DNA of 10,047 nucleotides, from positions 1-10,047 of the forward strand of contig JAHEBI010000052.1 in assembly GCA_024642325.1 (NCBI GenBank). The letters run 5' to 3'. This DNA comes from Eudoraea sp. (lineage in GTDB: Bacteria; Bacteroidota; Bacteroidia; Flavobacteriales; Flavobacteriaceae). Shown in pieces: positions 1-7,559 of the stretch (position 1 is its first letter; each line of letters starts with the position of its first letter). The position numbers and the translations under genes are program-made. The notes under the pieces are model-generated. The model was given only the letters and a program-made list of their open reading frames with translations. It had not been told where the DNA came from and ran no database searches.

Positions 1-56
1 ATGGTTTTATACGTTATATTAATGTTATGAATTATGGTAAAACCCCAACTATACCC

Positions 57-64
57 TATATTTG
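57..64 (+). promoter_or_regulatory. Putative promoter -7 element of the suf operon
   Basis: TATATTTG matches the Bacteroidota housekeeping -7 consensus TAnnTTTG and lies 36 bases before the first ATG of the operon, so a leader of about 30 bases would result. I see no convincing TTTG or TTG -33 element 17-21 bases upstream, so the call rests on the -7 match and its position. No IscR/Rrf2 or SufR regulator gene and no clear operator palindrome is visible in the first 100 bases. Confidence 0.42.
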
Positions 65-100
65 TAAACTATTTAGAATAATACCAAATAAGGATATAAA

Positions 101-430
101 ATGATCAAAGTATCAGAAACGGCAAAACAAAGGGTGACCTTGCTTATGACAGAGGAAGGTTTTGATGCTGAAAAAGATTTTGTTCGGGTTGGTGTAAAAA
201 GTGGAGGTTGCAGCGGGTTATCTTATGAATTAAAATTTGATAACAAAGTTGATGAGGCTGACAAGGTTTTTGAGGATAACGCAGTGCGAATCATTGTAGA
301 CAAGAAGAGTTTTCTATATCTGGTGGGCACTACGCTGGAGTATTCCGGCGGGCTTAATGGTAAAGGATTCGTTTTCAATAATCCAAATGCACAGCGCACA
401 TGTGGCTGTGGAGAGAGTTTTTCATTATAA
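101..430 (+). CDS. sufA: A-type iron-sulfur carrier, HesB/IscA/SufA family
   Basis: This 109-residue protein has the length and motifs of A-type Fe-S carriers, cytoplasmic proteins that accept clusters from the SufBCD scaffold and pass them to apo-targets. The three family cysteines are visible: Cys37 in SGGCSG, and Cys101 and Cys103 in the C-terminal TCGCGESF motif. The ATG at 101 follows AAGGAT at a suitable distance and gives the usual short N-terminus (MIKVSETA). It is the first gene of the suf operon, with sufB starting 34 bases after its stop. The family is certain. The choice of sufA rather than iscA or erpA rests on the operon context, because these paralogues are hard to separate by motif. 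Confidence 0.92.
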   Translation: MIKVSETAKQRVTLLMTEEGFDAEKDFVRVGVKSGGCSGLSYELKFDNKVDEADKVFEDNAVRIIVDKKSFLYLVGTTLEYSGGLNGKGFVFNNPNAQRTCGCGESFSL

Positions 431-440
431 AAATTTATGG

Positions 441-453
441 CCCCTAGAAGGGG
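441..453 (+). promoter_or_regulatory. Small hairpin between sufA and sufB
   Basis: CCCCT-AGA-AGGGG forms a 5-bp stem with a 3-base loop, and two flanking G-T wobble pairs could extend it. It is followed by TTTATT. The 3' arm contains AAGGGG, the only Shine-Dalgarno-like sequence upstream of the sufB ATG at 465. The hairpin could act as a weak attenuator, an mRNA processing site or a translational mask. It is too short to be a strong terminator. Confidence 0.35.
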
Positions 454-464
454 TTTATTAGCCT

Positions 465-1910
465 ATGGCATATACCGAAGAAGAATTAAAAAAAGAACTG
501 GAAACCAAAGAATATGAATATGGTTTCTATACTGATATTGAGTCTGACACTTTCCCTAAAGGGCTGAATGAAGACATTGTTATCGCTATTTCCAAAAAGA
601 AAGAAGAACCGGAATGGATGACTTCTTGGCGCCTTGAAGCTTTTCGGGCCTGGAAGCAAATGGTAGAGCCGGAATGGGCTAATATCAAATATAAAAAACC
701 GGATTTTCAGAACATATCCTACTATTCAGCACCTAATAAAAAACCTAAATACGAAAGTTTGGATGAAGTTGATCCTGAACTATTGGATACATTCAAAAAA
801 TTAGGGATTTCATTGGATGAACAAAAAAAACTTGCCGGTGTAGCAGTAGATATTGTAATGGATTCAGTTTCTGTTGCCACCACTTTCAAAAAAACACTTG
901 CTGAAAAAGGAATAATTTTTTGCTCTATCTCTGAAGCAATTAAAGAGCATCCGGAATTGGTTAAAAAGCATCTTGGTTCTGTGGTTCCGCAAAAGGATAA
1001 TTTTTATGCCGCTTTAAATTCTGCGGTATTCTCAGACGGATCTTTCTGTTACATCCCCAAAGGTGTAAGATGCCCTATGGAGTTGTCCACTTATTTTAGA
1101 ATAAACCAGGCAGGCACAGGACAATTTGAGCGTACGCTGGTTGTTGCTGATAAAGGAAGTTATGTTAGCTATCTGGAAGGCTGTACAGCCCCATCCCGTG
1201 ATGAAAACCAATTACATGCAGCCGTTGTGGAACTGATAGCCATGGATGATGCAGAAATTAAATACTCCACGGTTCAAAACTGGTTCCCGGGGAATAAAGA
1301 AGGAAAAGGTGGAGTTTACAATTTTGTTACCAAAAGAGGGTTGTGCGAGAAAAACGCAAAAATTTCCTGGACACAGGTAGAAACAGGATCCGCCATTACC
1401 TGGAAGTACCCTTCATGTATATTAAAAGGAGATAATTCCATAGGAGAATTCTACTCTATTGCCGTGACTAATAATTATCAGCAGGCGGATACCGGGACTA
1501 AAATGATCCATTTAGGGAAGAATACCAGAAGCACTATTATTTCAAAAGGTATTTCCGCAGGGAAATCACAAAATAGTTACAGAGGTCTGGTACAGGTGAA
1601 CAGCAGGGCCACAAATGCCAGGAATTTTTCGCAATGCGATTCTTTACTGATGGGCAATGATTGCGGAGCACATACTTTTCCATATATAGAAGTGAAAAAT
1701 AAGACGGCTCAGATTGAACATGAAGCCACCACCAGTAAAATTGGTGAAGATCAGATTTTCTATTGCAATCAGAGAGGAATAGAAACAGAAAAAGCTATTG
1801 CGCTAATTGTAAACGGTTTTAGCAAGGAAGTACTTAACAAACTTCCTATGGAATTCGCCGTTGAGGCACAAAAGCTTTTGGAAATCAGCCTTGAAGGATC
1901 CGTTGGATAA
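465..1910 (+). CDS. sufB: SufB, scaffold subunit of the SufBCD Fe-S assembly complex
   Basis: The 481-residue product is a full-length SufB. In the cytoplasm SufB pairs with SufD and the ATPase SufC to build nascent Fe-S clusters from SufS/SufE sulfur. Residues known to be important in E. coli SufB line up with a constant offset of 14: Cys240 in EGCTAP (E. coli Cys254), Cys391 in SQCDSLL (Cys405) and Glu418-His419-Glu420 in QIEHEATTS (Glu432-His433-Glu434). The C-terminal part carries the expected GEDQIFYCNQRGI motif. The ATG at 465 gives the standard start MAYTEEELKKELE. It is followed by an unexpected hydrolase gene only 5 bases after its stop, not directly by sufC. Confidence 0.97.
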   Translation: MAYTEEELKKELETKEYEYGFYTDIESDTFPKGLNEDIVIAISKKKEEPEWMTSWRLEAFRAWKQMVEPEWANIKYKKPDFQNISYYSAPNKKPKYESLDEVDPELLDTFKKLGISLDEQKKLAGVAVDIVMDSVSVATTFKKTLAEKGIIFCSISEAIKEHPELVKKHLGSVVPQKDNFYAALNSAVFSDGSFCYIPKGVRCPMELSTYFRINQAGTGQFERTLVVADKGSYVSYLEGCTAPSRDENQLHAAVVELIAMDDAEIKYSTVQNWFPGNKEGKGGVYNFVTKRGLCEKNAKISWTQVETGSAITWKYPSCILKGDNSIGEFYSIAVTNNYQQADTGTKMIHLGKNTRSTIISKGISAGKSQNSYRGLVQVNSRATNARNFSQCDSLLMGNDCGAHTFPYIEVKNKTAQIEHEATTSKIGEDQIFYCNQRGIETEKAIALIVNGFSKEVLNKLPMEFAVEAQKLLEISLEGSVG

Positions 1911-1915
1911 TTACT

Positions 1916-2791
1916 ATGAAAAAGTATCTAGCATTATTGGCAATTGTCTTTGTATTTGCTTGTAAAGAAGCGAATAATAAAGTTGCGAATGTATCTGACA
2001 GTAAGGGAGTAATCTCTAAACCTGAAGTGAAGTTATATACTTTTGATGGGGGTACTGTAGTAGTTAATACATTAGGACTTTTTGCTCAGGATGAGACATA
2101 TAAAGGACAAAGTAAGGAATTTGCAGATGCTTTTTATGTAATTCAACACCCAAAAGGCAATCTAATGTGGGATGCAGGACTTCCACAGTCATTGGTCGGC
2201 CTTGAGGAACCCTATACATCAGCCGATGGAGCATTTACTGTTTCACGAAAAGATTCTGTTTTAGGCCAGCTAAAACAAATTGGAATGACCCCGGAGGATT
2301 TTGAATATCTCTCACTATCTCATACTCATTTTGATCATAGTGGCCATGCGAATGAATTTAAGAATTCGACCTGGCTTGTGCAAAAAAAGGAATACGATTT
2401 TGTAACCGGAGAAGAGGTCAAAGAAAAAAACCCGGATATGTACAATGCTATCAAGGACTTAAAAAGGATTAAAAAAATTGATGGAGATTACGATGTGTTT
2501 GGAGATGGCACAGTAGTTCTGAAATATATGCCGGGCCATACCCCGGGTCATCAGGCTTTATTTCTTAATTTAAAAGAGCACGGGCCTCTGCTTTTATCCG
2601 GGGACCTGTATCACTTTTATGAAAACAGAGAGTATAAGAGAATACCAATTTTTAATTATGACGTGGGGCAAACCCGGGAGAGTATGAAAAAATTTGAAGC
2701 TTTTGCCGAAGAAATGGGGGCGAAAGTATATTTGCAACACCAAAAGGATGACTTTAATAAAATGCCAAAAGCACCCTACTATTTAAACTAA
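1916..2791 (+). CDS. Metallo-beta-lactamase-fold lipoprotein, AHL-lactonase-like
   Basis: The 291-residue protein starts with a lipoprotein signal, a hydrophobic run ending in the lipobox FVFAC with Cys16, so it should be exported and lipid-anchored. The mature part has a complete binuclear metal site: H136-x-H138-x-D140-H141 in SHTHFDHSGH, His208 in PGHTPGH, Asp230 in SGDLYHF and His275 in YLQHQ. Their spacing resembles AiiA-type N-acyl homoserine lactonases (65, 22 and 44 residues in AiiA; 72, 22 and 45 here). The substrate cannot be read from sequence; a lactonase, another esterase or a thioester hydrolase are all possible. It lies 5 bases after sufB and 7 bases before sufC, so it is almost certainly co-transcribed with them. 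It has no known place in SUF assembly, which is cytoplasmic. Confidence 0.88.
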   Translation: MKKYLALLAIVFVFACKEANNKVANVSDSKGVISKPEVKLYTFDGGTVVVNTLGLFAQDETYKGQSKEFADAFYVIQHPKGNLMWDAGLPQSLVGLEEPYTSADGAFTVSRKDSVLGQLKQIGMTPEDFEYLSLSHTHFDHSGHANEFKNSTWLVQKKEYDFVTGEEVKEKNPDMYNAIKDLKRIKKIDGDYDVFGDGTVVLKYMPGHTPGHQALFLNLKEHGPLLLSGDLYHFYENREYKRIPIFNYDVGQTRESMKKFEAFAEEMGAKVYLQHQKDDFNKMPKAPYYLN

Positions 2792-2798
2792 AGAGCGT

Positions 2799-3551
2799 AT
2801 GTTAAAAGTAAATAACCTGCACGCAGGTGTAGAAGGAAATGAAATATTGAACGGTATAAACCTGGAAGTAAAAGCCGGAGAGGTACATGCTATAATGGGC
2901 CCCAATGGCTCAGGTAAAAGTACCCTTGCCTCAGTGATAGCCGGGAAGGAAGAATTTGAAATTACGGAAGGGAACATTGAATTCAATGGAGAAGACCTGG
3001 AAGAGGCTTCTCCGGAAGAAAGGGCTCATAAGGGAATTTTTCTTTCCTTTCAGTACCCTGTAGAGATCCCCGGGGTTTCAGTCACCAATTTTATGAAAAC
3101 GGCTATAAATGAATCCAGAAAGGCACGGGGATTAGACGATATGCCTGCCAACCAGATGTTGAAACTTATTCGCGAGAAATCGGAATTGCTGGAAATAGAT
3201 CGAAAGTTTTTATCCCGCTCATTAAATGAAGGTTTTTCAGGTGGAGAAAAAAAACGGAATGAAATTTTTCAAATGGCTATGTTAGAACCAAAACTCGCCA
3301 TCCTGGATGAAACAGATTCCGGACTGGACATTGATGCCTTGCGTATTGTAGCCAACGGGGTAAATAAACTAAAGAATAAAGACAACGCCATAATTGTTAT
3401 TACCCATTACCAGCGTTTGTTGGAATATATTGTTCCGGATTTTGTGCATGTTCTTCACGATGGTAAAATTGTGAAATCGGGCACCAAGGCATTAGCATTG
3501 GAATTGGAGGATAAAGGATACGATTGGTTAAAAAATGAATCCGTAGTTTAA
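2799..3551 (+). CDS. sufC: SufC, ABC-type ATPase of the SufBCD complex
   Basis: This is a soluble ABC ATPase of 250 residues, the usual SufC length. It drives the conformational changes of SufB-SufD during Fe-S cluster assembly and has no membrane domain. All nucleotide-binding elements are present: Walker A GPNGSGKST at residues 34-42 (Lys40), the SufC-type signature FSGGEKKR at 146-153, Walker B LAILDE ending in catalytic Glu171, the D-loop DSGLD at 173-177, and the switch His203 in ITHYQRLL. Lys40, Glu171 and His203 carry the same numbers as the key residues in E. coli SufC. It follows the MBL-fold gene by 7 bases and precedes sufD by 48 bases. Confidence 0.97.
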   Translation: MLKVNNLHAGVEGNEILNGINLEVKAGEVHAIMGPNGSGKSTLASVIAGKEEFEITEGNIEFNGEDLEEASPEERAHKGIFLSFQYPVEIPGVSVTNFMKTAINESRKARGLDDMPANQMLKLIREKSELLEIDRKFLSRSLNEGFSGGEKKRNEIFQMAMLEPKLAILDETDSGLDIDALRIVANGVNKLKNKDNAIIVITHYQRLLEYIVPDFVHVLHDGKIVKSGTKALALELEDKGYDWLKNESVV

Positions 3552-3599
3552 GGACCGGGAAGATAAAAATGAATTCGAAGTGTTTTAATAGGGCAATAA

Positions 3600-4931
3600 A
3601 TGGAAAACAAAATAATGGATTTAAAGGATAAAATGGTTTCTTCGTTTCTGGCATTTGAGAACAATGTGGATGTGGATCACCCGATTCATGACATACGCAC
3701 GGAGGCAATTAAAAACTTTGAGCTTAAAGGTTTTCCCAACAAAAAACAGGAAGCCTGGAAATACACTTCTTTGAACAGTCTTCAGAAAATAGATTTCAGC
3801 ATCTTTCCCAAAGAATCAAATGCCCTGGAGTACAAGGATGTTAAGCGGTATTTTCTTCATGAAATCGATACGTATAAAATTGTATTTATTGATGGTGTAT
3901 ATAGCTCATTCCTTTCTGAAACAACACATGATGGGGTAGATATATGCCTTATGAGTGCTGCGCTGAGTAAACCCATGTATAAGCAGATTATAGACGTTTA
4001 CTTTAATAAAGTAGCATCAAAGGATGAATCCCTCACTACCTTAAATACGGCATTTAGTAAGGAGGGAGCATATATTTATATTCCCAAAAACAAAATGCCT
4101 AAAAAGCCTATAGAAATATTGCATTTTGCCACGGGAAACGAGGCAGCCATGTTGCTGCAACCCAGAAACCTGATTATTGCAGAAGAAAATGCAGAACTTC
4201 AGGTAATAGAGCGCCATCAGAGTCTTACTTCGAACGATGTGCTAACTAATTCTGTTACTGAAATTTTTGCGGCCAAGAATGCTATCGTGGATTATTATAA
4301 AGTTCAGAATGATGTTGAAAACGCTTCATTAATAGACAACACCTACATCTCTCAAAAGAGCAATAGCGTAGTTAAGGTTCATACCTTTTCCTTTGGAGGA
4401 AATTTAACCAGGAATAATCTTAATTATTACCAGAACGGGGAATATATTGATTCTACCATGAAAGGGGTAACCATACTCGGCGAAAAACAACATGTAGACC
4501 ATCATACCCTGGTACATCACAGAGAGCCTAATTGTGAAAGTCACCAGGATTATAAAGGAATATACGGAGAAAAGTCTACGGGAGTATTCAATGGCAAAAT
4601 CATTGTGGATAAGATTGCCCAAAAGACCAATGCCTTCCAGCAGAACAATAATATTTTGATAAGTGATAATGCTACTATCAATACCAAACCACAATTGGAG
4701 ATTTTTGCAGATGATGTAAAATGCTCACATGGATGCACTATTGGACAATTAGACGAAGAAGCGCTCTTTTATCTTCAAACAAGGGGAATTCCAAAAAAAG
4801 AAGCCGCCGCCCTCCTGATGTATGCTTTTGCCAATAATGTTTTGGAAAGTGTTCGAATACCGGAATTAAAAATGAGGATTAATAAGCTGATAGCTAATAA
4901 ATTGGGTGTTCAACTGGGATTCGATCTTTAA
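3600..4931 (+). CDS. sufD: SufD, scaffold subunit of the SufBCD complex
   Basis: The product is 443 residues from the ATG at 3600, or 438 from the in-frame ATG at 3615 (MDLKDKMVSSF), which resembles the usual flavobacterial SufD start and may be the real one. SufD is structurally related to SufB and forms the heterodimer on which the cluster is built. The diagnostic C-terminal motif KCSHGCTIGQLDEEALFYL is present; His377 corresponds to E. coli SufD His360, and Cys375 lies two residues before it. The N-terminal EAWKYTSL motif is also typical of the family. A 48-base gap separates it from sufC and 32 bases lie between its stop and sufS. I see no frame damage. Confidence 0.95.
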   Translation: MENKIMDLKDKMVSSFLAFENNVDVDHPIHDIRTEAIKNFELKGFPNKKQEAWKYTSLNSLQKIDFSIFPKESNALEYKDVKRYFLHEIDTYKIVFIDGVYSSFLSETTHDGVDICLMSAALSKPMYKQIIDVYFNKVASKDESLTTLNTAFSKEGAYIYIPKNKMPKKPIEILHFATGNEAAMLLQPRNLIIAEENAELQVIERHQSLTSNDVLTNSVTEIFAAKNAIVDYYKVQNDVENASLIDNTYISQKSNSVVKVHTFSFGGNLTRNNLNYYQNGEYIDSTMKGVTILGEKQHVDHHTLVHHREPNCESHQDYKGIYGEKSTGVFNGKIIVDKIAQKTNAFQQNNNILISDNATINTKPQLEIFADDVKCSHGCTIGQLDEEALFYLQTRGIPKKEAAALLMYAFANNVLESVRIPELKMRINKLIANKLGVQLGFDL

Positions 4932-4963
4932 TATTTAGTTTAGATGTTAACAGCAACAGTCTT

Positions 4964-6113
4964 ATGATTGTAACCAATTTGGATATTGAAACCATTCGCA
5001 AGGATTTTCCTATTCTCCAAAGGAAAGTAAATGGATATCCTTTGGTTTATCTCGATAACGCCGCTACTTCACAGACTCCCAAACAGGTAATAGATAGTAT
5101 TGTAAAAGGCTCGTATTAAGATTCAGCAACATGTAAATGCAGCTAAGCCTTATGAGATTATTTTTACTTCAGGAACGACAGAAAGCATTAACCTCGTGGC
5201 CAATGGATTTACATCAATTTTAACTAAAGGAGATGAGCTCTTGGTGTCTGCAATGGAACATCATTCCAATATAGTGCCATGGCAAATGTTGTGTGAACGA
5301 ACAGGGGCTATCTTAAAGGTGATCCCAATGAACCATGAGGGGGAGCTCCTTATAGAGGAATACACTAAACTACTTTCAGGTAATACTAAATTGGTGGTTT
5401 GTAATCATGTATCCAATGCGTTAGGCACTATAAATCCAATAGAGTCAATTATTTCATTGGCCCATGAAGTGGGTGCAGCTGTCCTCATTGATGGCGCTCA
5501 GGCGGCACCACATATTAAAATTGATGTTCAAAAGTTGAATGTTGATTTTTATACGGTTTCGGCGCATAAGATTTGTGGGCCTACAGGGGTTGGGATGTTG
5601 TTTGGAAAGGAGGAATGGCTCACGAAATTACCACCTTATCAGGGTGGAGGAGAGATGATTGCAGAAGTTACATTTGAAAAAACCACCTATGCGGAATTGC
5701 CACATAAGTTTGAGGCAGGTACTCCAAATATATGTGGAGGAATAGCATTTGGAGCAGCATTGGATTATATGAATTCTGTTGGTTTTGAGGCAATTGCCGG
5801 TTATGAAAAGGAACTTCTGGAATATGCAACAAAAAAACTTTTAGCAATCGAAGGGCTCAGAATATACGGCACTTCCGAGCATAAGACACCAGTCATTTCA
5901 TTTAATATTGAAGGGATTCATCCGTATGACATAGGGACGATTCTCGATAAATTGGGGATTGCAGTAAGAACCGGACATCATTGCGCGCAACCTGTCATGG
6001 ATTATTTTAAAATTCCGGGAACTGTAAGGGCGAGCTTTAGCTTTTATAATACCAGGGAAGAAGTAGATATTCTTGTGGAAGGTGTTAAGAAGGCCAAACA
6101 GATGCTTAGTTAG
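4964..6113 (+). pseudogene. sufS: SufS cysteine desulfurase with internal deletion and frameshift
   Basis: SufS is the PLP enzyme that takes sulfur from cysteine for SUF assembly. The reading frame from the ATG at 4964 encodes a normal N-terminus (MIVTNLDIETIRKDFPILQ, then YLDNAATSQTPKQVIDSIV) but stops at 5117. SufS homology resumes in another frame at 5106 (KARIKIQQHVNAAKPYEII) and runs to 6113. Between Val47 and this restart the family has about 26 more residues, including the NxHRGxH segment; fitting that spacing predicts a loss of 77 bp, which agrees with the observed frame change. Everything downstream is intact: EHHSN, DGAQAAP, the PLP lysine in SAHK (codon 5568-5570) and the catalytic cysteine in RTGHHCAQP (codon 5982-5984). 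A GTG at 5196 could open a fragment of 305 residues, but it would lack the N-terminal domain. This is either a real mutation or a sequencing or assembly error. Confidence 0.93.
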
Positions 6114-6188
6114 AGTTAGCATGGTATCATTTTCCCCAAACTATTGAAAACCACTGATACTTATCGTATTTTAGCCAAAATCCTTTTT

Positions 6189-6611
6189 ATGAAAATCGAA
6201 GAGATTCAGGACGAAATTGTTGAAGAGTTTTCCATGTTTGATGACTGGATGCAGCGGTATGAATATATGATTGAATTAGGGAAATCACTTCCTTTAATTG
6301 AAGAGCAATATAAAACGGAAGACAACATAATCAAAGGATGCCAGAGCAAAGTATGGGTACATGCGGAATTGAAGGGAGACAAACTGATTTTTACTGCTGA
6401 TAGTGATGCCATTATTACCAAAGGCATAATAGCCATTTTGATAAGGGCATTTAGCAATCAAAAACCAATGGATATTATTGAGGCAAATACGGATTTTATA
6501 GATAAAATAGGGCTTAAAGAGCATTTATCGCCAACCAGGGCGAATGGTCTGGTAAGTATGATAAAGCAATTGAAATTGTATGCTGTTGCTTATCAAACAC
6601 AATTGAATTAA
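6189..6611 (+). CDS. sufE: SufE, sulfur acceptor and activator of SufS
   Basis: SufE takes the persulfide from SufS and delivers it to SufB. I place the start at the ATG at 6189, giving 140 residues beginning MKIEEIQDEIVEEF. The same frame is open back to a TTG at 6144, but the extra 15 residues do not look like SufE. With the 6189 start the active cysteine in IIKGCQSKVW is Cys51, the same number as in E. coli SufE, which supports this choice. The C-terminal LSPTRANGLVSMI motif is typical of the Bacteroidota form. It lies 75 bases after the sufS stop and is itself intact even though its partner gene is broken. Confidence 0.95.
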   Translation: MKIEEIQDEIVEEFSMFDDWMQRYEYMIELGKSLPLIEEQYKTEDNIIKGCQSKVWVHAELKGDKLIFTADSDAIITKGIIAILIRAFSNQKPMDIIEANTDFIDKIGLKEHLSPTRANGLVSMIKQLKLYAVAYQTQLN

Positions 6612-6630
6612 AAAAGTTAATCCTAATGAT

Positions 6631-6957
6631 ATGAGTGAAACGGCTATAAATACCAAGGAACTTGGAGAAAAAATAGTAACTGTTCTGAAAACAATTTATG
6701 ATCCTGAGATTCCGGTAGATATTTATGAACTCGGATTGATCTATGATGTTTTTGTGAACGAGGACATGGATGTAAAAATATTGATGACGTTAACCTCGCC
6801 CAACTGCCCTGTAGCGGAAACTTTACCTGTTGAGGTGGAAGAAAAGGTGAAATCGCTGGATCTGGTTAAAGATGCCGAGGTGGAAATTACTTTTGACCCT
6901 CCATGGACTCAGGATTTAATGAGTGAAGAGGCCAAATTAGAGTTGGGACTGCTGTAG
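6631..6957 (+). CDS. sufT: SufT-like MIP18/DUF59 protein for Fe-S cluster maturation
   Basis: This is a small cytoplasmic protein of 108 residues with the MIP18 (DUF59) core found in SufT, PaaD and the eukaryotic cytosolic Fe-S targeting factor CIA2. Members are linked to cluster maturation or delivery. Visible motifs are DPEIPVDIYELGLIY near residues 24-38, the family cysteine Cys59 in SPNCPVAETLP, and FDPPWTQDLMSEEAK near the C-terminus. It starts 19 bases after sufE, so it belongs to the same transcript. The family is clear. The name sufT rests on location; its exact role in this phylum is less well defined than that of sufBCDSE. Confidence 0.85.
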   Translation: MSETAINTKELGEKIVTVLKTIYDPEIPVDIYELGLIYDVFVNEDMDVKILMTLTSPNCPVAETLPVEVEEKVKSLDLVKDAEVEITFDPPWTQDLMSEEAKLELGLL

Positions 6958-6985
6958 TTCATTGCTGAAAGAAAACACCAAAAGT

Positions 6986-7489
6986 ATGTCGGAAATTGTA
7001 AATCGTGTAGCCCAAAGTAAACTGCTTACACTCAATTTGGAGGATTACTATCCGAAAGGAAGCAGGCTGCAAATAGACATCAAGGAATGGCTTTTTCAGG
7101 ACCTTATACTTAAAGAGAAGGAATTTAGAAGCCAAATAATGGAGCATGATTGGGAACAATATAAAGATGCCTATGTAGCCTTAAACTGCTCCTCAGATGC
7201 CATAATTCCCGGATGGGCCTATATGTTAATCTCTTCAAAATTACAACCCTATGCAAAGAAAGTGGTTATGGGCTCTTTGACTGATTTGGAAACAGCCATT
7301 TTTCAATCCGTTATTGAAAATCTGGATGTCTCCGAGTTTAAGGACAAACCTGTTATAATTAAAGGATGTAGTAATAAACCAGTACCTCCAAATGCTTATT
7401 TATGGGCTGTTATTAAACTCCAGCCGGTTGTGAAAAGTATAATGTACGGGGAAGCATGCTCTTCCGTACCCCTGTTTAAAAGGAAATAG
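6986..7489 (+). CDS. DUF2480 family protein at the end of the suf operon
   Basis: The product has 167 residues from the ATG at 6986 (MSEIVNRVAQSKLL); a TTG at 6962 in the same frame is possible, but the ATG gives the N-terminus I associate with DUF2480. No signal peptide or membrane segment is visible, so it is likely cytoplasmic. Its function is not known to me. It has exactly three cysteines, each in a motif that looks conserved: Cys68 in ALNCSSDAIIP, Cys128 in IIKGCSNKPVP and Cys158 in GEACSSVPLF. Since it follows the SufT-like gene by 28 bases in an Fe-S operon, metal, cluster or persulfide binding is a reasonable inference but not shown. The promoter of the next gene begins right after its stop. 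Confidence 0.85.
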   Translation: MSEIVNRVAQSKLLTLNLEDYYPKGSRLQIDIKEWLFQDLILKEKEFRSQIMEHDWEQYKDAYVALNCSSDAIIPGWAYMLISSKLQPYAKKVVMGSLTDLETAIFQSVIENLDVSEFKDKPVIIKGCSNKPVPPNAYLWAVIKLQPVVKSIMYGEACSSVPLFKRK

Positions 7490-7530
7490 TAATGATTTTT
7501 GTTGATTTTTGTAATCAATCATTACATTTG
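7490..7530 (+). promoter_or_regulatory. Promoter of the DUF3078 gene, with direct and inverted repeats
   Basis: TACATTTG at 7523-7530 fits the Bacteroidota -7 consensus TAnnTTTG. TTTG at 7498-7501, or TTG at 7502-7504, can serve as the -33 element with a spacer of 21 or 18 bases. Transcription would begin near 7537, about 23 bases before the ATG at 7560. Two layers of repeats overlap the promoter: TGATTTTTGT occurs twice in tandem (7493-7502 and 7503-7512), and GTAATGATT (7489-7497) is inverted as AATCATTAC (7517-7525). This could be an operator, though the AT-rich sequence makes some chance repetition possible. Confidence 0.7.
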
Positions 7531-7559
7531 CGGTTCTAAACGAAAAAACACTAAACATT

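Noticed and set aside
1..30. Nine-codon frame at the left edge of the window
   Set aside because: It could be the end of an upstream gene or chance. With no sequence beyond the edge there is nothing to support a gene.
4944..4967. Seven-codon frame overlapping the sufS start (TTATGATTG)
   Set aside because: It is very short, has no recognisable signal, and such overlaps arise often by chance. There is no basis for a translational-coupling claim.
5100..5200. Programmed ribosomal frameshift in sufS
   Set aside because: A shift between frames could join the two parts, but about 26 conserved residues would still be missing, so a functional SufS would not be produced. Deletion or assembly error fits better.
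6144..6188. Upstream TTG start for SufE
   Set aside because: The added 15 residues do not resemble SufE N-termini, and the ATG at 6189 places the active cysteine at position 51 as in E. coli.
6962..6985. Upstream TTG start for the DUF2480 protein
   Set aside because: The ATG at 6986 gives the family-like start MSEIVNRVA, and the eight extra residues have no support.
7489..7525. Inverted repeat as terminator of the suf operon
   Set aside because: The 9-bp arms are AT-rich, the loop is 19 bases, and no T-run follows, so efficient intrinsic termination is unlikely; some read-through into the DUF3078 gene is possible.
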